Source: an uncultured Clostridia bacterium
Lineage (GTDB): Bacteria > Bacillota > Clostridia > TANB77 > CAG-508
Length of the DNA: 6,691 bases
Direction: 5' to 3'
Assembly (NCBI GenBank): GCA_948857205.1
Contig: CAQPRV010000128.1
Location: forward strand, 1 to 6,691
Shown one piece after another: positions 5,432 to 6,691 of this stretch (position 1 is its first letter; every line of letters begins with the position of its first letter). Position numbers and translations under genes: made by a program. The notes beneath the pieces were generated by a model. The model did no database searches, was not told where the DNA came from, and was given only the letters and a program-made list of their open reading frames with translations.

Positions 5432-6226
5432 ATGGGAGAAGTAATAGTAATAACATCAGGAAAAGGTGGAGTAGGAAAAACAACAACAACAGCAAATTTA
5501 GGTTCAAGTTTAGCCTTAGAGGGAAAAAAAGTAGTGTTAATAGACACAGACATAGGGCTTAGAAACCTAGACGTTGTTATGGGATTAGAAAATAGAATAG
5601 TGTATGACATAGTAGACGTAGTAGAAGAAAAATGCAAATTAAGACAAGCACTAATAAAAGACAAAAGATTCAAAGAATTATACCTATTACCAGCAGCACA
5701 AACAAGAGACAAAAGTGCTGTAAACGAAGAACAAATGAAAAATCTAATAGAAAAGTTAAAAGAAGAATTTAACTATATCCTAATAGACTGTCCAGCGGGA
5801 ATAGAGCAAGGTTTTAAAAATGCAATAGCAGGAGCCAATAGAGCAATAGTAGTAACAACAGCAGAAATTTCAGCAATAAGAGATGCAGACAGAATAATAG
5901 GATTATTAGAAGCATCAGAAATAAAAAATCCAGAACTAATAATAAACAGAATAAGACCTAACATGGTAAAAAAAGGCGAAATGATGGATGTAGATGACAT
6001 AGTAGATTTATTATCAATAGAACTAATAGGTGTAGTACCAGATGATGAATACATAATAACACAAACAAATAAAGGAGAGCCAGTAATACAAAACAGAAAA
6101 GCACCATCAGGAAAAGCGTACCTTGAAATTGCGAAAAGAGTACTAGGAGAAAAAATAGAAGTTACCATACCAGGAAAAGAAAGCAGATTTTTTGCAATAA
6201 TAAAGAACCTATTCAAAAAACAATAA
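5432..6226 (+). CDS. minD: Septum site-determining ATPase MinD
   Basis: MinD, 264 residues, full length. It binds the membrane as an ATP-bound dimer, recruits the FtsZ inhibitor MinC, and is released by MinE-stimulated hydrolysis, which keeps division away from unwanted sites. Visible marks are the deviant Walker A GKGGVGKTTTT (10-20, signature Lys11 and Lys16), DTDIGLRNLD (38-47), Walker B-like ILIDCPAG (116-123, Asp119), TTAEISAIRDADR (142-154), the NR at 172-173 near the base pocket, and a C-terminal amphipathic helix SRFFAIIKNLFKKQ (251-264) that inserts in the membrane. The start has an ideal AAGGAGG site six bases away. Isoleucine is coded almost only by ATA. No minC precedes it; a sigma-A promoter and gene debris do. 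minE follows after 21 bases in the same unit. Confidence 0.97.
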   Translation: MGEVIVITSGKGGVGKTTTTANLGSSLALEGKKVVLIDTDIGLRNLDVVMGLENRIVYDIVDVVEEKCKLRQALIKDKRFKELYLLPAAQTRDKSAVNEEQMKNLIEKLKEEFNYILIDCPAGIEQGFKNAIAGANRAIVVTTAEISAIRDADRIIGLLEASEIKNPELIINRIRPNMVKKGEMMDVDDIVDLLSIELIGVVPDDEYIITQTNKGEPVIQNRKAPSGKAYLEIAKRVLGEKIEVTIPGKESRFFAIIKNLFKKQ

Positions 6227-6232
6227 CAAAAT

Positions 6233-6238
6233 GGGGGT
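6233..6238 (+). promoter_or_regulatory. Atypical ribosome binding site of minE
   Basis: GGGGGT lies nine bases before the minE ATG (6248-6250), in place of the AAGGAGG-type sites of most other genes here. It pairs less well with the 16S tail, so minE may be translated less than minD, or partly by coupling to the minD stop at 6224-6226. Confidence 0.45.
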
Positions 6239-6247
6239 AAAAAGAAA

Positions 6248-6691
6248 ATGTTTGAAAGCATAATGAGATTTTTTAAAAAATTAAATAAAGCAGAGAAAGA
6301 AGAAACAACAAATTCAAAAGATGCTGCAAAGGAAAGATTACATCTAGTACTAATGCAAGATAGAGCCAACGTATCTGCAGACTTTTTAGAACTAATGAAA
6401 CAAGAAATAATAGAAGTAATAAAAAAGTATATAGATGTAGACGAAAAGGAAATAGATGTAAGACTAACAAATAGAGAAAACGAAGATGGAACAAGTGGAG
6501 CACCAGCCTTGTATGCAAATATACCAATAATAAACATAAAAGATGACACAAAAAAAATAAACTTAGAACAAGAAAAAACAGTTAAGCAAGAAAACAATAA
6601 AGATGAAGAACAAATAGATAAAAAAGAGGAAGATAAAGAGCAAAATAAAGAAGAAATACAAAAAAATAATAAAACAGAACAAGAAGAAAAA
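6248..6691 (+). CDS. minE: Cell division topological specificity factor MinE, with long charged C-terminal tail (partial)
   Basis: 148 codons are visible and the frame is still open at the window end. Residues 1-12 (MFESIMRFFKKL) form the amphipathic membrane-targeting helix. AAKERLHLVLMQDRA (26-40) is the anti-MinCD segment that binds MinD and triggers ATP hydrolysis. Residues 44-98 (ADFLELMKQEIIEVIKKYID, then the strand VRLTNRE and ALYANIPI) form the topological-specificity dimer domain. Family members usually stop near 85-100 residues. Here at least 45 more residues of almost pure Lys/Glu/Gln/Asn/Asp follow from about 103, a low-complexity tail likely to be disordered or coiled. It lies 21 bases after minD. 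All isoleucine codons seen are ATA, as in minD. The identity of the core is secure; the tail is unexplained. Confidence 0.95.
   Translation, partial: MFESIMRFFKKLNKAEKEETTNSKDAAKERLHLVLMQDRANVSADFLELMKQEIIEVIKKYIDVDEKEIDVRLTNRENEDGTSGAPALYANIPIINIKDDTKKINLEQEKTVKQENNKDEEQIDKKEEDKEQNKEEIQKNNKTEQEEK

Noticed and set aside
5773..6597. Long - strand frame over minD and minE
   Set aside because: It is antisense to two well-recognised genes, is rich in Ser/Phe as expected from A-ending codons read backwards, and has no ribosome site or family match.
1..6691. CRISPR arrays, tRNA or rRNA genes, riboswitches
   Set aside because: No regularly spaced repeats, no cloverleaf with a T-loop motif and no recognised riboswitch core were found on either strand.

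Overview
The window is very AT-rich DNA with strong AAGGAGG-type ribosome sites, sporulation genes (spoIVFA/spoIVFB-like) and a MinD/MinE pair. This points to a low-GC, endospore-forming Firmicute of the class Clostridia, probably an uncultured gut-type lineage. The lineage is inferred from gene content and style, not from a marker gene.

Layout. (1) Positions 1-853 hold the tail of an unidentified + strand reading frame (3-86) and then about 770 bases without a supportable gene. This stretch has a 9-base inverted repeat and three hairpins in a row that look like terminators. (2) Positions 854-1099 are a decayed DDE transposase remnant on the - strand, touching the stop codon of the next gene. 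(3) On the - strand, 1100-4543, the order of transcription is a spoIVFA-like M23 gene, spoIVFB (M50 intramembrane protease) and a 603-residue surface-type protein with a prepilin-like N-terminus and a degenerate formylglycine-generating-enzyme (FGE) fold. A sigma-E-like promoter sits in front of spoIVFA. The spoIVFA reading frame carries one extra base just before its final zinc-binding HxH motif, so as sequenced it is broken. (4) A small, probably tail-anchored protein of unknown function (4666-5007, -) is separated from spoIVFA by a 21-bp perfect hairpin. (5) Positions 5008-5431 hold a + strand remnant of a DUF1653 domain gene (5202-5351), then a near-consensus sigma-A promoter. (6) minD (5432-6226) and the start of minE (6248 to the window end) are on the + strand. 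MinE has an unusual charged C-terminal tail that is still open at the edge.

How the genes fit together. In Bacillus subtilis minCD and spoIVFAB are neighbours pointing the same way. Here the neighbourhood is kept, but the two modules are divergent, minC is not next to minD, and MinE is present. MinD/MinE would position division at the membrane. SpoIVFA/SpoIVFB would act in the mother cell to activate sigma-K late in sporulation. The prepilin/FGE protein and the gene fragments around it look like accessory cargo added next to a conserved cell-division/sporulation block.
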